A DNA stretch of 64,000 bases from the NCBI GenBank assembly GCA_046530765.1, contig JBHEQS010000004.1, positions 62,001-126,000 of the forward strand. The letters are read 5' to 3'. Origin of the DNA: Arsenophonus sp046530765 (GTDB lineage: Bacteria > Pseudomonadota > Gammaproteobacteria > Enterobacterales > Enterobacteriaceae). The translations under genes were made by a program, and so were the position numbers. The notes below the pieces were generated by a model. That model was given only the letters and a program-made list of their open reading frames with translations. It was not told the DNA's origin and ran no database searches. Positions 22,638-35,178 of the stretch are shown in pieces (positions within the stretch are counted from its first letter, which is position 1; the number at the start of each line of letters is the position of its first letter).

Positions 22638-23636
22638 TTAAAATAATTTATATTTAATTAAACATAATAAGCATTGAATATATTTGTTTTGTAAAAGTAA
22701 ATGCTTGTATTTTTCTTGAAGTTCAGTTTTTTTTTCTGCAATCTTTAGTGGTTGATCTTTCCATGGAGAGTAAATATATGAATTTAAAAAAAAATTAGAA
22801 GCTGGATAATTAAAACCCCAAGTATGCCATGGTTTTGTTATTCCAGTATAATGAATAAGTATTGTACTATCTTTTATTATATTTTTATATTTTAACGAAT
22901 TGTTATAAGATAATTCATTTTTTAGCGTATATATACAGTTAAAATTACGAGATAAATATATATTTTTACAATGAAATAATATATTTAGCGCATCTTGATC
23001 TAAGTATTTTAATTTTCCAAAATTTGTTTTATACCGCACTAATTCTAATGTTTTTTTAAAAAAATTATTTTCAATCCATTTATGTAAGTTAACATAAATT
23101 ACACCAGCATTAAAATATTTACCATTTAAATATGATAAATTAAGTCTATCTGCACTTGATTTCTGCATGCTATAGATATCGAGCACAACAGCAGCAAAAA
23201 AATTAGTTATATTTATTTTAAATAATTCTTTTAGGCTTCCTTTGCAAATAATATCAGCATCTAAATATAAAACATAGTTCATATTAGCACTTAAATACTC
23301 AAAAGCAATTAATCTAAAATAAGTGGAATAAGACCAAAAATCTGAAGTTGATAGTTGTTTTAATTCTTGAACATCTAACAGATATATAACTATATTAGAA
23401 TTATACTTTTTTATCATTTTTTGAAAACGATCTATATGTTTGTCATCAATATAATCAGTAAATAAGTAAAAATTAAAATCCATATCAGTATTATTTATTA
23501 ATATAGAATTTATTGATATTGCTGCACCCAATAGAAAATTTTTATCAATACCATAAGAAATGTTAAACTTTTTATTATTTTTAGTAAGATTTTCTTTTCC
23601 TGGTATATTAAATTTTTGTTTTATAAAATATTTCAT
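22638..23636 (-). CDS. Family 8 LPS core glycosyltransferase (WaaO/WaaJ/WaaI type)
   Basis: This is a retaining glycosyltransferase that would add glucose or galactose from a UDP-sugar to the LPS outer core. Near residues 26-45 it reads NISYGIDKNFLLGAAISINS, typical of the family start. It has the metal-binding DxD in YVLYLDADIICKGSL, then YFNAGVIYVNLHKW, LDQDALNILFHCK, and the C-terminal HYTGITKPWHTWGFNYPAS with SPWKDQPL. Both WaaO-like and WaaJ-like features are present, so the exact sugar cannot be assigned. I prefer the second Met (23636), because AAAGGG sits about 11 bases before it but only 2 before the first ATG (23645). The gene is unusually rich in Asn, Lys, Ile and Tyr codons, more AT-biased than hldD or waaF, yet has no stop over 332 codons. 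Confidence 0.9.
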   Translation of the reverse strand: MKYFIKQKFNIPGKENLTKNNKKFNISYGIDKNFLLGAAISINSILINNTDMDFNFYLFTDYIDDKHIDRFQKMIKKYNSNIVIYLLDVQELKQLSTSDFWSYSTYFRLIAFEYLSANMNYVLYLDADIICKGSLKELFKINITNFFAAVVLDIYSMQKSSADRLNLSYLNGKYFNAGVIYVNLHKWIENNFFKKTLELVRYKTNFGKLKYLDQDALNILFHCKNIYLSRNFNCIYTLKNELSYNNSLKYKNIIKDSTILIHYTGITKPWHTWGFNYPASNFFLNSYIYSPWKDQPLKIAEKKTELQEKYKHLLLQNKYIQCLLCLIKYKLF

Positions 23637-23866
23637 GACAAACATAACCCTTTGGAGCTTTTAAAATAAATTCTACTAAAATATTATATTTAATTACTTA
23701 AATCTTCTTGAAATCCTCTTTTTTTATTTGGATTTATTTTTTTAATATAATATCTTAAAATATATATTTTTTATTTTCTTAACAGTCGTTTATTTTGTTA
23801 AAAATAAGTAGTTTACATTTATCTAAATACAAATTGTAAATTAAATAGCATTAATAGCTATAATGT

Positions 23867-23906
23867 ATCACATTTAGTATTTTTAGCATAAAATACTAAA
23901 TGTGAT
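23867..23906. repeat. Perfect inverted repeat (17-bp arms, 6-nt loop)
   Basis: The arms 23867-23883 and 23890-23906 are exact reverse complements (ATCACATTTAGTATTTT and its partner). It lies about 230 bp upstream of the family 8 glycosyltransferase start, so it cannot terminate that gene. It could terminate something lost from the desert. Confidence 0.9.
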
Positions 23907-26900
23907 TATAAAATATTTGAATTATTTTTAAAGTATTTATATTTATTAAAATAAGATATTCGATATCTTTAATTTATATATTATATTATCATGATTTAAT
24001 TGTTTTTTAATGTTGTATCTAAATTTATTATGACATATATAGTAAAAATTTAGTTTTTTATTATATTAAAAGATTACCTGATATGATAAATTAAATGTGT
24101 AAATAAATATTAAATTTTAAAAAAAACGATTAAGAATTAAAAAAATACTTATTATTTTATATAAGTTCTTATAATGTTTTGTCAAATTAAAGAAATTATT
24201 TGCTATACATACTACGACAATAATTTATATATCTTTATCTAGAAATGTTAATAACATAGCATAGAAAAATATTTAAAAGTATCTATATTTTTTATATAAT
24301 AAGATTATATGTTCATTTTTATAGGCAACTCATAAAGTTTTTTTAAAAACTTTAATATATTTAATGACTTGATGAGTATTAAGTTTATAAAAATTTTTAT
24401 CTAAACATAAAAATTGTCAATAATAATAAAGTTCAATCATTACTGTTGATGTAATAAAATTTGATATTGAATATAAGTATTTATAATTACTATAAAAAAG
24501 ATTAAAATGCTTATATATAAATATTAATTATTTAAATTAAAACAAAAATAGTTAACGATCAATCATGTGTAATACTTTTCCTATAGAATTATTTTATAGA
24601 AATATTAATAGTTATATGTTATGTAGATGAATTAAAATCAAACCTGGTATTATTTATGTATCTATAAAAATTCTTAATTTGTATAGATAATTTAAGTCTT
24701 TATAAACGTTAGTATATATTATATTTTATTGAAAATAAATAGATCAATATGAATTTTTTATTTTTTGATTCTAATTATTTTAATTTGATATAGTTTAAGT
24801 AAATATAAGTAAAACAAAAGTAAAATAGAATATCGATTGCAACATTGATTAATTATTTATTGTTTTGTTCATATTATTATACAATATCAATTTTTTTATA
24901 TTGATACATATAAAATATCTGTAGTTAATATTATAATAGAATTTTCCAGATGAAACCTTCAAAATAAGATAATGATATAATATTTAAAAATATTAAAATT
25001 CAGAAAGATACAATCATTATAGAATATATAAAATTTAATTAATGTAGAAATTATAAACAGTATAAAATTAATTAAGCTATAAATTATGCAACAATTTTAA
25101 GCTATACCTTAATAAGTTAATTTATATTTTTATGAAGTGTATAACTATAACTACATTACAATAGTATAAATAATAAAAGTTATTGTGCAATGTATACAAT
25201 CAAGCAACTAAACTTAGTATATCATTTAAATTTAAGAATTTCAAAGAAAAAATGTATAAATTTATATACAATCACCAATTGATATTTTGATAAAAATTTT
25301 TTAATTAATCAATTTTTTATAATATAAAAATAATCATATAAAAATATAATTTAGGATTAAGAGTTAAATGATTTACTTGATTATAGCCATGTTATAACTT
25401 GATGCCAATTAATTATGAAAGCAAATAAATAATTACAATACCTTTCATACAATTCCAATCCAAGTAAAATAACTCTAATTAAAAAATTAAATAATTACAG
25501 TATAATTTAAATTTAGTAAATTAATAGTAATATAAATTAATAGTAATATAATAAATACTGAAAGATGTTTATGTTTTAACTAAAATTTAATAGTTTAAAT
25601 AAATACAATTAAGCAGAATAATTATTACGCATACTAATTATACTTCTGATATTTATTTAAATTTTATCTTTAGATAAAGCAATACTTAATATGTATATAA
25701 CAATAATAAATATTAAAACTAAAGATAATTATTATAGTTGTTATCAGATTAAGTTTATCTTAACAAACTAAACAGAGTTTTATTAATTTAATAACTTTAA
25801 AAATTTAAACTAAATAGGATTTATTTTATATGTTTTAGTAATTCTACTAGTAATTTAAATTTAGTTTCATAAATAAAATTAATTAAAATTTTTATGATCT
25901 ATAATTAATTTATAATTATTACTTGAAACTATTATTAAAAATAACAGGATTAATTATCTAAATATAATATAAACATCAGCACGATTATTATAATAAAATA
26001 CTGTTTATTAAATTTTAACTATTATTTATTTATTATTTTAGTTTTATGCTAAAAATAATTATTTTATTTACTATATTAAATATTTACTTTTTTACAAAAA
26101 ATAAAACTTGTAAAACAGTAAATTTCAGTATTTTAGTAATTAAAGTATAAGAAGTAGAGTTAGAGAATGACAATATATAATATGTTATATATATCTTAGC
26201 ATACTTACTTTCAAATCAATTTAATAATATATACTTGATAGTATAAGAATTAAATTAATATTAAACAATTAAATCAAAATATTGACGCTTTGATATATTT
26301 AATATACTTTTACTTTTAGTACATAATAAATACTTAATTATTTATATATAAATAATTTTATTAATATCAATTACTTTTAAAAAAAAGTTTATCACTATCT
26401 TAATTAATTAGCAAGATTATTTTACAATAAAATAATAACAATAAAAAGTTTCTAGTATACATATTATTTTTAATAAAATAAATTTATATAATTATATACT
26501 ATAATAGTCATTGTATTTTATAAATAAAACATAATTTTTAAATTATTAGTTATACAAATATATATTTTTAATTAATTTAAATTAGTTATATTTAAAACAA
26601 TAACTAATATAAGCTTTTTTGTTTAAAAAGTTCTTCATGTTGTTGTAACTATAATATTAATTATAATCTACCAAAATTATTATCTAAATTATTTACTTAA
26701 CATTTATGATAAAACATCTGCTTAAATAATCAACAATCATAAATAAGTATCGATATATTATATATTCTAACATCATATTGAGATGAAAAGTACTAAAAAT
26801 ATCGTTAGATTCTTTAAAATATACAAGATAATAATCATATTCAATTATTTAAATATATTAGTTTTTTTTTGCATGTCACTTAAGTTCGTATATTTATAAT

Positions 26901-28550
26901 ATCATAATATATTATAAATAATATATTAAATGAACTTATTAATGCAGGCGTATTACAACAAATCATGCATGAACCAGATTTATTAACAATATTAAACAAT
27001 TTATTTATTTGTTTAGATTAAAATACAGATTTATCTAGAATGTCATTCAAAATGACATATATCAATTAATATTTACTTTAATGTGTTATTGTAGTAATTT
27101 TAACTACGAGATAAACGCAACAGATGTTATTAATCACATCATTAACACATAACTATTCAATTTCATACAGTTTTAATTCTTTACTATTTACATATATGTA
27201 AATCAATAAGATTATTGCAAATTTTATGCTCGTTAACTGAGTGCGTAACAGATTATAAATATAGGAAATAATGTGATATTATATTTATTAACCATAAATT
27301 TAACGTAATAATTATTTTATTGAAAATAATTCATATCGCAAAAACTACTGTAGACAAAATTACAACTCATAATATTGATATAAATTAATATTGGCAACAT
27401 TATCTTCTGTTATTTTCAATTTTCTTCATTGTTTTAATAAACTCAATGTTAACCACAACAAAATGTCTTTAATTATTATTAATTCAAGTAATGATGAAAC
27501 TGTATTTAAAAAATAAATCGATAAAATTATGTTGTATATTATTTATGAGCGCATCAAATAATAAAGTTAATAATTATTTTTACAATCATGAATTAAAAAT
27601 TTATATAAAATTCTATACGCACATATTATTTTTTTTGATTATTTATGTTATTAATTGTGAAACAAAATTAATAATTATATTTATTTTAATAGGAATTCCA
27701 TGAATAACTATCTAGTCTCTTCTTGCCACAACAAGACATTGTCTTTGGAGTAAACAGCATTTGAATTACATTAAGTGGCCGTCTGGACACAATATCATTA
27801 ATATTATTAACGTATAACTCAAATTATATATTGTGATCTAACATTGTACATTAATTGAGCTCGCTATATAACATATATGTAATTTATATTGAATAAATAT
27901 TTAATAATATTTATACTAGCATCAATATTAATTCTAGTATAAGCAAAAATATCAAAAATTCTTTCTATCAAACTATTTATTATGTTAATTAAATTATTAA
28001 ATATTATTGTTAATCTACTTTTCAAGTAAAGATATAATAATTTATTATAGTAAGCGAATTACATATCAAATTTTAAATATTAATACTATATGATATCTGT
28101 CAAATTGTGTTAAGATATTATATAAAACTTACTGGTTTGTATTCGTTCGTAAAAAAAATAATTTGACAAAATAATGATCTAATAAATAAACTAAAATGAA
28201 TTATATTCTGTCAAGATTAATTATATTTCTATATTAAATTTTCTTCTTGTAGTAGTCTATGATTTAATTGCAGCTATTTATCTTATAAATTAATTAACTA
28301 AAATTATCTTTAGTTTGTTATTTCAAATTTTATTATCTTATCTTAATGAGATTTAAATACGTGAAATTAATTAAATATAATTAAATAATATAGGTACATA
28401 ATTAGATTGTAATAACTATGCAAATAAATAATATGATTAAAATAACAACGCACAGTTAACATAATTACTAGAATTTAAAATTGTCGACCTACGTAGTTTA
28501 GTTCATTATTAATTTTTTTTATTACATAGTCAATAATTAAAATTTTATGT

Positions 28551-28575
28551 AATACAATACAATAGAATACAATAC
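28551..28575. repeat. Short tandem repeat, 5-bp unit
   Basis: There are five consecutive 5-bp units of AATAC, the third reading AATAG. It is non-coding. Confidence 0.85.
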
Positions 28576-28642
28576 AAGATCAGAACTCGATAAATTACTT
28601 GAATAACAATGACATTACATTCTTTTGTACGTAATAACGCAG

Positions 28643-28678
28643 TTTTAATCAACACTAATATTTTAATCAACACTAATA
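28643..28678. repeat. Tandem duplication of 18 bp
   Basis: TTTTAATCAACACTAATA occurs twice back to back at 28643-28660 and 28661-28678 with no mismatch. This is a recent slippage duplication in non-coding DNA. Confidence 0.93.
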
Positions 28679-31600
28679 TATTAAGTGTAATATTAACACC
28701 AATATCAAAATATATCTTGGTAAATGATTAGTGCATTGTTTATAAATGATAACTTATTAAATAATCACTATTTGCTGTTGATTTAACATTTTCTTTAAGA
28801 AAAAATAGATGCTAGATATACATCTAATCTAGCAATACATGTATATAATAATAAATAAGTTATGTAATCATTATTGTATTATATTTATTCAATAACAAGG
28901 ATTCCATTTAGTTTAAATAGAAAGCAAGTAAATTCATAATCTAATATATTAACAAAAACTATAAAATTTAAAAATAAGGTTTTTAACTAATAAAATGAAT
29001 ATTGAATTATTTTATAATACGAATATTTTTAATAAATTTGATTTTCTAAAATAGTAGAAAAATTATCATAATAAATTATTCAACAATAAATTAAAATTAC
29101 ACAAATATGTCAGCAATTTTATAAGTTATTAGTTTACAAGCAAAAAGACAGTAGATAAACAATATAAAAGCTTATATTATAATTTAAGAATTTAACTCTT
29201 TTGATAAATAATAAATATACTTTGAATAAAAAATTATAAAAAAACTCAATGTTTTGAATAAGAATTTCAAATAAAATAAAAAATTAATTTTTCAATAGAA
29301 AATTCAGATAATAAAATATTTTTTCTATTTTTAAGTGATGCATGACCGCCTAAAAGATATTATCATGTCGTTTGTGAGCACGATATAAATAAAATTGTAT
29401 CGAATATTTAATAATTTTAAAGATTAATTAATTGAATGATGTAGATAGATTAATTAATATAAAAACAGAGATGCTATGATAAAAGTAAAATAGATGGTAA
29501 ATGTCTAAAATAAATGTTTCATAAAGAAGGTTAACTGATATTTTTTAGTTGTAAATTTATAACATTTTGTGTGACGCAACATTATAAAATCTTTTCTTTT
29601 GAGTAGTTTACTTAATAATTTGTACATTAATTCCTTTAAATCAAAAGCATATTTATACTCATATCAATTCTTAATGTATTTTTTTTTAAAACTATATTAC
29701 CAAGTTGATAGATAAGATATTTCTGAATATCCTATATTTAACAAATTTATACTTTTAATAATCTTAAATTTCATTAATTTTTACCACTAATAATAATTAA
29801 TATTATTTCTTATGTATAAAAACGACAAGTGTATTCTAGTTTATATCTAGATAATAAATATCTGTTGTATGAAAATTACATCATTAATTACTGATTTCTA
29901 ATGCATAAAGAAAGTAATTTGTCAATTATAAAAGTTTTTTTATACAAATATTAAACTCAAATATGTTACATGAACTATCTGATGACATACATATGCTATG
30001 TTTCAATTTAAAATTGAATGACAATTCAATATTTTCTTATATATAAAATTTATATTTTTAGTATCAAGATATATAATATTGATATTTGTATATAAAATAA
30101 ATTAACTTTCATGATTACAGTTTTTTATTATAAAAAAAAGTTATGAAACATATTATTAATAATTTATAACACAATATTTTTTTGAAAAATTCTATTTTAA
30201 TTTCTTTAGAAACGAATTTTTATAATTTTAATTTATATCTTTTTACTATAAAATAGATTTTAATGTAATTTTTTTAAAATAATTATTATTTTAAATATAG
30301 TAAATAAAAATAATTAAAATAACAATGATTATCATTAATTAAATATATAAAAACTATTACTGAACTAAATATAATATAAAATTCTTCAATTTTTATTAAA
30401 TTTTTAATAAATAACTAATGATTGTATCAATTTATTTTTTTTAAAATATATTTAGTATTGTATTATACATATAGATTAGCGTTAAATATTTAAGTTATCA
30501 TTTTTTAGATATTATTATCAAATTTATTAATATATTATTTGTGACATATATTGACATTTAAAATTTATATTTCGTTTTTGTTATTATTAAATTATTATTT
30601 AATTCGTAAATTTTAAAATTAATTAAAAATATTTTTTTTAAATTTCGATATAGTAAGAATTAAAAATTCTAGATTAATAAAATTATTTTAATGATTATTT
30701 TATTTTATCAATTGTTATGTAAAAAGACTCTAAAATAATTTTAGTATATTACGTATCTATAATTTTATATAGATTTGTAATATTATATTTATTTAATAGA
30801 AAACAACTAAATATAGAATAACATAAAATAGATTTTTAATTTTAAATATAAATCATTATTCGATTGTGATAAAATTCACACAAAAACATATAATAAAGAT
30901 TGAATGTAATATTATTTTATAAAATCTAAAATATAATAAAAATTTCTAGAGCAATATCAATAGATTATTTATATTTTTAATCTAATAACTTTTTATAATT
31001 AAAATATTACATATTATAATTATTTGATTTAAATGATAAATAGTTTAATAACTATATAAACTATTGCATAAAATATCTATTTAATAAAATATAATTATAA
31101 TTATTAGTAAAAATTTATTACAATTGATAATATTGACTTTTATAAAAAACAATTAGATGATAAGAATTCTTATCATTCTTGTAATGCAGATTAATTTTAT
31201 GTAAATTAAAATAGTAATTAATTATCAAAAGTTTTTATTTTCAAACTAAAAAGCATATTAAATCATGTATTGATATCTTTGATTATCAACTTTAAATCTC
31301 ATAGATGTAATTAGTTGTAGTAATAAAATAATATTATAATAAATATTAATAATTTATAATAATAAGGCAATTAATTCATAAAAACTTATAAAAATTAAGA
31401 AATGTGATGTTATTTGCAAATAAATTATTTTTTTAAAATAATCGTTTATATTATGAATTAATGATTTAATATAAGATATTAATAGTGTTAATTGAATATA
31501 AGATTTTTACTAATTATATTTAAGTGCAAATATAGTTACTAACTAGTAATTAATAATAAGTAATGTAAATACATATTAATATTAAAAAATTAATGATCTC

Positions 31601-33641
31601 ATGTTTAAAAGTATATAAAAATAAAAGAAAATAAGATCTTTAAATAAAAAAATTATTTAATATTATTGAGTATTGTTAAATAACTATTGTTATTGTTAAA
31701 AACTTTATAACACATGAATTATTTATTTACATATAAATATAAAAATAATTTTTACTTCTATTTTTATTTTTTTTTAAAATAAGTAAATAAACTTTCAAAA
31801 AAATATACTTTTTTAAAGCAGAAAGCACATAATATGCAACTTTTTTTGAATGATGAAGATGTATAAAATTATATTTTAATAAGTTTAAGTACCATAGAAG
31901 TAGAAGCTTAAATTTTTAATTTTTTTATAAAAATTAAAAATTTCAAATAAATTTTAAAAGAAAAATAAAATTTATTTAAAAGAATGCATATGTATCTAAT
32001 TTATTCATCATTAATTTAGAAATCATCCAATGCAAAACGATTAAAAAATTATAAACAATGCTAAAATATTTGATTATTATAGAAAAACTTTATATAAAAT
32101 TCAGTCAAAAAAACTAATATTAACTATTAATTATTATAATTTTATTTGTTATTTAAAATAAAAAGTACGAAATACTGAATATTAATAGTAATCTAATATT
32201 TAAATAAAATAATTAATATATATGATATCTATCTGTAAAAACTATTAATAAATATAAAATATATTTTATATTAAAATATAATGCTCATTAACACTCTATA
32301 ATTTTTTAACACAAAATGATAAATAATCAAAATTTTTTTTAATGTAAGCTAAAACGATCTTAACAAATTATAATTGATCGTTTATTGATATTTTAATTAA
32401 AACAGATAATTAATAATGAATTTAAAATACTTTATAAATTTTTTATAATTAATATATTAATTAACTATGAATACTGTTAAAAAACTAATTATATTAAAAT
32501 ATATATTAACAAAAAGTAATATTTTAATAAAGATTTGTCACACATTAATTTAAAAATATGAAATTGCATATAGAAACTTACTTGAATTAAATTTAAGTAA
32601 TACAAAATTATAATTTATTAATTCCTATTATATATTTTATTAAAAATAAGCAAAACAAATCATTCATATTGACAATATATAAATAAAAATTGAAAGAAAA
32701 CCACTTGATTATTTGATAAAAATTCTTTTATAAAATGTACATTTTAATATTTATAAATTATTTAATTTTAATAAATATAAAAGAAATTAATAAGAATTTT
32801 ATTCTATACAAATAAACAAGTTAAATTAATAATAAAAAAAAGAAAATAAATAATTAAAATTATTCTTTATTTGTATTATAAATTTACAATTTTTTAATGA
32901 TTACTTTATATTCAAGGTAATAAATATGATTTGTTAATATAATTTTATCTGTAACACATATATATCTTGCCAATGCAGCAATCGCAATATTTATTTATAC
33001 CTGAGCAATAAAAGAAAATAAAAAATAATTAAATAACATATTTAAAATATAAAATAACAATACATTTATTTTTTTTAAAAAACTTATAAATATCTAGAAA
33101 ATTAAATCGATTTTTAATATATTATTGAAATATAAGCAACAAAAAAATTATTTAATAATTTCTATGCCTTTCTATTCAAATATTAAATATATGATAATAG
33201 ATTAAATATAAATTTTTCGTATTTTCAAGCCTAAACGAGTAAATATAATTTTTTTTATTTTTTATTTGTTAAAATACTTAACTTTAGGTATTATTGTTAT
33301 ATTTATATATAACAAAAAATATTGATAATTTTTTTACTAATTTAGTTAGTTATATGCAACGATGTGATAATATATGTTTGTTTAATATTAGTATTTAAAA
33401 ATTATTCTTAGTATTTTAATTCGATAATTAAAATATTTTTTTGTTATCTCTACAATTTTAAAATATAAAAACAAATTATAAATTTTCGTAGATATTTTTT
33501 TTAATTTATTTACATATAGCTAATATCACTGTTTTGCCAAAAAAAAAGTAAAAATATGTTTATTTTTAAATAAAGTTATTTGAAGTTAAAAGTGCAATTT
33601 AAAAACTACTATAATAAAAACTTAAGATTGATTATGTTTTA

Positions 33642-33681
33642 ATAAATTATTTGTATAAACAAATAATTTATACTTTTTTTT
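33642..33681 (+). terminator. Orphan terminator-like hairpin with T-tract
   Basis: The 13-bp arms at 33642-33654 and 33659-33671 are exact reverse complements with a 4-nt loop. On the plus strand the stem is followed within two bases by a run of T residues, the layout of a Rho-independent terminator. There is no intact plus-strand gene upstream for more than 10 kb, so it may be the relic of a lost gene. A 13-bp A/T stem can also arise by chance in such DNA. Confidence 0.45.
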
Positions 33682-33745
33682 AAAAATATAACATTGTATC
33701 AATAGAATTAGTATTAATACTAAAAATTTTTGTAGTATTTTTAGA

Positions 33746-33780
33746 TATAATTAACTTAATTATCAATTAAGTTAATTATA
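33746..33780. repeat. Perfect inverted repeat (16-bp arms, 3-nt loop)
   Basis: The arms 33746-33761 and 33765-33780 are exact reverse complements. It lies 66 bp after the orphan terminator-like hairpin and 1.4 kb before zwf. Confidence 0.9.
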
Positions 33781-33920
33781 CAATTCGGTAATAAAGCATA
33801 TTTTTTATTAATTTTTTTGTCATTATTAATAAATATAATTACCTTTTTTATTATTAGTAAATTATAAATATTAATTATGATACATATTATTATTTTATTT
33901 ATTTTTTATATAATAATTAT

Positions 33921-33950
33921 TTTTATTTTTATTTTTATTTTTATTTTTAT
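33921..33950. repeat. Microsatellite, five copies of TTTTAT
   Basis: There are five exact 6-bp copies. The same unit, or its reverse complement, recurs at 43418-43440 and 44767-44790. Confidence 0.9.
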
Positions 33951-35178
33951 TTACTATTAATGCTATTATAAATAATAGATTAATTTTTATTGAATAATAG
34001 ATAAAACTAATTACTTTAATTGAACTATGTTGTTATATTATTTAATAATAGTTAAATATATAAAACGCTTTACAATAAAGTAAAAATAGAATTAGAATTA
34101 ATAAGAATATATATAATCTAATATACTTTTATATCATTTAAGTTATTTTTAAATTTTATTACTAGTAAATTAAACTAGATGATAACATGTTTATTAATAT
34201 TGATTTTTTCACATGTTATATTATAGGTATGCAAATATTAGTAGATTCAAGTAAATAAATCATAATAATAATAATATTATTTTAGTTAAACACATTAAAA
34301 CTAGTAATAACAATATATACGACATCATTATTTTTAGTTTTTAAAATAAATTGCTTAATTTGAACTATATAAAATAAAAAAAAATATAATATCATAATCT
34401 CATTAATTAATAAAGTATTTTTATTAGATAAAATCTATTATTCTATATATAGATAAAGAATCATAAAATAAAAAAAATATTTTTTTATTAAATTAATATA
34501 CTAGATAACGATCAATTTTTTAGTGTTTAGATTTTTTATAAAACTAAATTTATTTATTGTTTTTTTTTAAATTTTTATAGATAAATATAATGCTATCATA
34601 TCTAATAATTATATAATTAATACAATAATAGTTGTACTTATAATAATTTGAGATAATTTTAATTTTAAAAAATAATAAAACTTGTTTCTAGTTATTCTAC
34701 GATAAAAATATTATATTAGAAATTTTTATCTATTTATATGATTTAACTAATATTGTAATATTATAAATAATTTTTAGTATTATTATTAAATTAGTCACTT
34801 TTACAGAACTATAAAATATTCAAGATTATATTATTTATTCTAAGACTTTTATATTAAAAGTAACATCTTTATAATAAAATTATTAAATATATAGTTTTAT
34901 TTCTTAACTAAAATATATTGTATATTATTTTGTAATAAATAAAAAAGAAATTATTAAGTAAATTTTATTTAAAATACAACAGAATAATAATTTACTTCAT
35001 TATTTAATTTAATAAATGTAAAAGTTAAAAACTCTTATAAGTAATTAAATTTAATAAATATTATTTTTAATTACTAAAATATAGTATTTTATTTAACTAA
35101 TTGAATTAAAATGTATATTTATTTTTTAATTAAAACTATCATATATACTATTAAAATCTATATTTAAGGGATTCTGTT

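Larger units (their letters stand above)
23646..35178. other. 11.5-kb gene desert
   Basis: This is the longest stretch without an intact gene. Stop codons occur every few residues in all frames. Patches at about 26930-27310, 27490-27840 and 29335-29390 are less A/T-biased and give short runs with protein-like composition (for example ELINAGVLQQIMHEPDLL on the plus strand at about 26937-26990), but I cannot name the genes. An open frame of 70 codons at 27491-27703 lies in one of these patches, does not resemble a known protein, and is probably chance. Perfect inverted repeats occur at 23867-23906, 33642-33671 and 33746-33780, and tandem repeats at 28551-28575, 28643-28678 and 33921-33950. Confidence 0.7.

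Noticed and set aside
27491..27703. 70-codon plus-strand open frame
   Set aside because: It lies in a decayed patch but resembles no protein I know. The length is within chance for this composition once the less A/T-biased patch is considered.
27670..27720. birA remnant
   Set aside because: One eight-residue resemblance to the BirA DSTNQYLL segment is not supported by the flanking translation.
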